The translations under genes and the position numbers were made by a program. DNA of 64,000 nucleotides from Hexactinellida sp. DTS-2022 (Eukaryota; Porifera; Hexactinellida): positions 5,384,501-5,448,500 of the forward strand of contig JAPNXP010000001.1 of assembly GCA_028753945.1 (NCBI GenBank). Reading direction: 5' to 3'. Below the pieces are notes generated by a model, which searched no databases, was not told the origin of the DNA, and saw only the letters and a program-made list of their open reading frames with translations. This document shows, one piece after another, positions 58,851-64,000 of the stretch; position 1 is the stretch's first letter, and each line of letters begins with the position of its first letter.

Positions 58851-59766
58851 ATTTTTTCTCCGTAGACGGTGCCCTGGCCAGAGCTTTATGGTTGATGGGC
58901 TGAAACTTGGCATGTAGGTTCGGAGTCGACGTCTAATTTGCACCTGGGGTTACGATTTTTTATTAACAAATTTTTGACACATCTTTAACACCTTTCAAAT
59001 TTTGTCTGGTCCATAACTCAAAAGTTGTTTTACTAAACCCCCAAATTTTATTTCACATTTGGACTCGCCATAGAATTCTGCGTCTGATGGGACAAGAAAG
59101 TTTCGCATAAAGGGGTCAATTTCTGCCATAAATGGGCGTTGAAATTTCTTTGTTTACTCACACTTCAATTTCAGTAAAACTGTGAAATCTAATTCCATTG
59201 TTTCAACTTGTAATAATTATATTGATTTAACTTGTTAAATCCTACTCTAATGATTCAACTTGCGATAATTATATTGATTCAACTTATAAATTCCAGCTGG
59301 CTTCTATTTAATTGTAGCATTACTATACAATGGATTAAATTAAATTAATTTATATAAGGAATTTGTTGACTTTACTCAACTAACCGTGGATAACATTGCT
59401 AAAATAAATAACTAATAATTTAATTTATTATCATTAAGTAATGAATGAATGGCATTAAACTAAAGATGGTTTATGATAGAACCGTTAAGATTTTACATTC
59501 CACAACAACGACAGATTAAGTGATTATATTTATTTCGGCGAGAATATTCTTTTTGCACAATTAATGTACTGACGTAATTTATTATAATTAATTCCTTTTG
59601 TATTTAACTTATAGAATTTTCCAATTGGATTATTGGGGTTATCGAGTGCGCTGAATTCAAATATGATAGTGAAATTCGATTTAAATTAATAATAAGTGCA
59701 AATAATTGAACTGTATTTATTTTGCTGTACATAATAATGGTGTTAAATTATTAATTTATTAATTAA
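58851..59766. repeat. Long duplicate of 52437-53350
   Basis: The two stretches share even private variants (gtaggttcggagtcgacgtc, gacaagaaagtttcgcat, ctgaattcaaatatgatag). Likewise 57674-58195 matches 53350-53868. Together they suggest segmental exchange inside the block. Confidence 0.88.
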
Positions 59767-62700
59767 TTATTTATACTAATTAATTAAATATCATAAATCT
59801 CAGAGATCATAGAAGATAGAAACAAACTTTCAATTTATCAATTGGTCCTTATGGCACGTGCCACCTAAACAAGTGGGTCTTGACACCTTGAGGTGATGAT
59901 GACATTGTTAAAAAAATGTGTTTTTACAATTTTGATAATTCGATATTTAAAATGGGTTAGTTGATGTTGGGTGAGGACCCAACACTCACATAAAATATGC
60001 TGAGTCATTAGCTATTATATTCTACTCAAACTTGAATATCTCTAAAATGAAGTGAACTAAATGGAAAATTCCACCACTCTAAGGGTCGTAGCATTCTGAA
60101 ACACCTTTCTGAAATAATTTAACACCTTTATAGTGATGATGAATTGGCGGAAAAAAAAAAATCCAAAATTGCAGCTTGCGCCGACAGCATGTTTCTTTGG
60201 AGGCACTATCAATAAACTACCAACAAAATATAGTGCTACCAAAGGAGCATGCGTCGGCACAGGCTGCAATTTTGGATTTTTTTTAATTTATTATCAATAC
60301 ATAATGAATGAATGGCATTAAACTAAAGATGGTTTATGATAGAACCGTTAAGATTTTACATTCCACAACAACGACAGATTAAGTGATTATATTTATTTCG
60401 GCGAGAATATTCTTTTTGCACAATTAATGTACTGACGTAATTTATTATAATTAATTCCTTTTGTATTTAACTTATAGAATTTTCCAATTGGATTATTGGG
60501 GTTATCGAGTGCGCTGAATTCAAATATGATAGTGAAATTCGATTTAAATTAATAATAAGTGCAAATAATTGAACTTTATTTATTTTGCTGTACATAATAA
60601 TGGTGTTAAATTATTAATTTATTAATTAAATATTTATACTAATTAGCTAAATTTCATTAATCTCTGAGATGATACAAGATAGAAACAAACTTTAAATTTA
60701 TCAATTGGTCCTTATGCCAGGTACCACCTATACAAGTGGGTCTTGACACCTTGAGGTGATGATGACATCGTCAAAAAAATATATTTTTACAATTTTGTGA
60801 ATTAAATAATTCGCATGGGTTGGTTGGAGTTGGGTGAATACCCAACACGCACTTTAAAAATGCTGAGTCATCACAGATTATATTCTACTGAAACTTGAAT
60901 ATCTCTCAAATGAAGTGAGCTAAATGGAAACTTCCACCACTCTAAGGGTCGTTGCCTACTGAAACACCTTTCTGAAATAATTTAACACCTTCATAGTGAT
61001 GATGACTAGGCGAAAAAAAATCCAAAATTGCAGCTAGTGCCGACAGCATGTTCCTTTGGAGGCACTATCAATAAACCACCACCAAAATATAGTGCCACCA
61101 AGGGAACATGCGTCGGCACAGGCTGCAATTTTGTTATTATTGGTCCGTAGATTCTCCACAGAACAGTGTTTTATTAACTAAGAGCCCAAATTTTCAGGAT
61201 ATGTGTCTCATGGGTTACAGATGTGCACCTGGGGTCACGATTTTTTATTACATTTTTTTGGACACATTTTTGCACCTGTTTAATATTGAAACTGGAACAA
61301 TAAATAGTACCCGAAAATTAAATTTATATGCATTCGATAGAAAATTAAATTCTACACCTTTTAACAGTGCACGAATTTTAAAATTGTACTTAGTTTGTGC
61401 CACAATTGAGTTGCAAGTTTCCTTTGTTTACTAACACTTCAGTTCAATTGAAAGTGTTAAATCTAATTCTATTGTTTCAACTCGTTATTATTATATTGAT
61501 TCAACTTGTGAGATCGAGTAGGCTTCTATTTTCTAATTGGAAACTAAGATTGTACATTCCATAACAACGACAGATTGTGTGATTATATTTCCTTCTGCTA
61601 GAATATTATTGCACTATTAATAGACTGACGTAATTAATTATAATTAATTCAGTCAGTATATTACTTATATAGATGCTTCCAATTTGTTTATTAGGAGTTA
61701 TCGAGAGTGCGGAATTGAAATTTGATAACCAAATTAATTAATTAATTATTTATGACAAAATAATTTAACTTAATAAATATAAGTTGACATTGAAATTGGT
61801 GTTAAATGATAAATAATATTAATAATTATTTATACTAATTAAGTAAATATCATAAATCTCAGAGATCATAGAAGATAGAAACAAACTTTCAATTTATCAA
61901 TTGGTCCATATGGCACGTGCCACCTATACAAGTGGGTCTTGACACCTTGAGGTGATGATAACTTCGTTAAAAAAATGTGTTTTTACAATTTTGTTAATTC
62001 AACATTTAAAATGGGTTAGTTGGTGTTGGGTGATGACCCAACACTCACATAAAAAATGCTGAGTCATCAGCTATTATATTCTACTCAAACTTGGATTATC
62101 TCTAAAATTTAGTGAACTAAATGGAAACTTCCACCACTCTAAGGGTCGATGCCTTCTGAAACACCTTTTTGAAATAATTTAACACCTTCATAGTGATGAT
62201 GACATGGCTGAAAAAAAATCCAAAATTGCAGCTGTGCCGACAGCATGTTCCATTGGAGGCACTATCAATAAGCCATCACCAAAATATAGTGCCACCAAAG
62301 GAACATGCGTCGGCACAGCTGCAATTTTGGATTTTTTTTTTTTTCTCCGTAGACGGTGCCCTGGCCTGAGCTTTATAGTTGATGGGCTGAAAGTTGGCAT
62401 GTAGGTGCGATGGGACCGTCTAATTTGCACCTGGGGTTACGATTTTTGATTAACAAATTTTGGACACATCTTTAACACCTTTCAAAATTTGTCTGGTCCA
62501 TAACTCAAAATATGTTTTACTAAACCCCCAAATTATATTTCATATTTAGATTCATCTTAAAATTTTGCGTCTGTTGGGAGAAGAAAACTTTTAAAAATGA
62601 GTTTAATTTTTGCCATAAATGGGGGTTGAAATTTATTTGTGTACTCACACTTCAATTTCTGTAAAAGTGTTAAATCTAATTCCATTGTTTTAACTTGTAA

Positions 62701-64000
62701 TAATTATATTGATTTAACTTGTTAAATCTTTCACTATTGTTTCAACTTGCGATAATTAAATTGATTCAACTTATAAATTCCAGCTGGCTTCTATTTAATT
62801 GTAGCATTACTATACAATGAATTAAATTAAATTAATTTATATAAGGAATTTGTTGACTTTTCTCAACTCACCGTGGATAACATTGCTAAAATAAATAACT
62901 AATAATTTTATTTATTATCAATAAGTAATGAATGAATGGCATTTAACTAAAGATGGTTTATTATAGAACCGTTAAGATTTTACATTCCACAACAACGACA
63001 GATTAAGTGATTATATTTACTTCTGCGTTAATATTATTGCACTGTTAATATACTGACGTAATTAATTATAATTAATTCAGTCAGTATATGACTTATATAG
63101 ATGCTTCCAATTTGTTTATTAGGGGTCATCGAGTGTGCGGAATTGAAATTTGATGGACAAATTAATTTATTTATTATTTATGACAAAATAATTAAACTTA
63201 ATAAATATAAGTTGACATTGAAATTGGTGTTAAATTATAAATAATATTAATAATTATATATACTAATTAATTAAATATCATAAATCTCAGAGATCATAGA
63301 AGATAGAAACAAACTTTCAATTTATCAATTGGTCCTTATGGCACGTGCCACCTATACAAGTGGGTCTTGACACCTTGAGGTGATGATGACATCGTTAAAA
63401 AAATGTGTTTTTACAATTTTGTTAATTCGATATTAAAAATGGGTTAGTTCATGTTGGGTGATGACCCAACACTCACATAAAAAATGCTGAGTCATCAGTT
63501 GTTATATTCAACTCAAACTTGAATATCGCTAAAAGGAAGTGAACTAAAACGAAACTTCCACCACTCTAAGGGTCGATGCCTTCTGTAACACCTTTTTGAA
63601 ATGATTTAACACCTTTATAGTGATGATGACTTGGCGAAAAAAAATCCAAAATTGCATCCTGTGCCGACAGCATGTTCCATTGGAGGCACTATCAATAAAC
63701 CACCAACAAAATATAGTGCCACCCAAGGAACATGCGTCGGCACAGGATGCAATTTTGGATTTTTTATTTTACTGTGCCGACTATACTATAGTATAGTGGC
63801 CCAGTTCTAATCTCACTGCCTTTATTTATATTATTATTATTTCTCCGTAGCAGGTGCCCTGGCCACACCTGTATACATAGAGGGCTGAAACTTGGCATGT
63901 AGATTCGGAGTCGACGTCTAATTTGCACCTGGGGTTACGATTTTGTATTAACAAATTTTTTACACATCTTTAACACCTTTCAAAGTTTGTCTGGTCCATA

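Larger units (their letters stand above)
48796..64000. repeat. Composite satellite block, about 15 kb, no genes
   Basis: Units are marked by tctccgtagacggtgccctg at about 51160, 52442, 54091, 55084, 55936, 56782, 58204, 58856, 62343 and 63841, so spacing varies from about 0.65 to 3.5 kb. Each unit has, in order, the tctccgtagacgg start, gcacctggggttacgattt, tctgcgtctgatggg, subrepeats of ttgtttcaacttgtaataat, and in most units a long hairpin. Single 35-bp near-palindromes lie at about 48796, 53872, 53948, 54013, 54937, 55004, 58768 and 63772. Many short open frames in the hairpins are mirror artefacts. The block continues past the end of the window. Confidence 0.92.

Noticed and set aside
52182-63726. 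Many frames of 60-84 codons sharing VPTHVPLVALYF or CNFGFFF words
   Set aside because: Each spans a hairpin of the satellite, and the same words appear on both strands because the arms are complementary.

Overview
The window is nuclear DNA of an invertebrate animal. The evidence is spliceosomal introns with GT/AG borders, metazoan gene families (PIWI, the Bardet-Biedl protein TTC8, an IRAK/Pelle-type kinase, the nuclear complex I subunit NDUFS7), AT-rich non-coding DNA with GC-richer coding exons, and a very heavy load of small DNA transposons. A sponge or another early-branching animal is possible, but nothing seen fixes the phylum.

Layout. 0-9 kb: a short unidentified terminal exon, then a four-exon gene (989-8047) for a secreted-then-anchored protein with a signal peptide, about 500 residues of Ser/Asn/Asp/Met repeats, a coiled coil and one membrane span. 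9-23 kb: an IRAK/Pelle-like kinase gene (exons from 12900 to 22296, all reading phases agreeing) with introns full of MITEs; its last exon was not found. 23-27 kb: a decayed, internally deleted Gypsy-type retroelement on the minus strand, itself interrupted by a Harbinger MITE and lying between the two ends of a broken pogo/Tigger-type MITE. 27-43 kb: four conserved housekeeping or germline genes: PIWI (one exon), NDUFS7 (one exon), PPCDC (one exon, minus strand) and TTC8 (four exons). 43-49 kb: an NHL-repeat pseudogene fragment and GC-rich MITE debris. 49-64 kb: a gene-free block of composite satellite made of 0.65-3.5 kb units, each with long hairpins and a 35-bp near-palindrome that is amplified 13-fold at 50.3-51.1 kb.

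The genes are not an operon and share no evident pathway. What unifies the window is mobile DNA. At least fifteen hAT-type MITEs have perfect or near-perfect 8-bp target duplications, several nested. At least eight pogo/Tigger-like MITEs have TA targets, one keeping the start of a CENP-B-type transposase reading frame. Harbinger-type MITEs have 3-bp targets. Several insertions sit just upstream of start codons (PIWI, TTC8) or inside introns. The PIWI gene is known in other animals to act against such elements, so the setting is suggestive, but no direct link is shown by the sequence.
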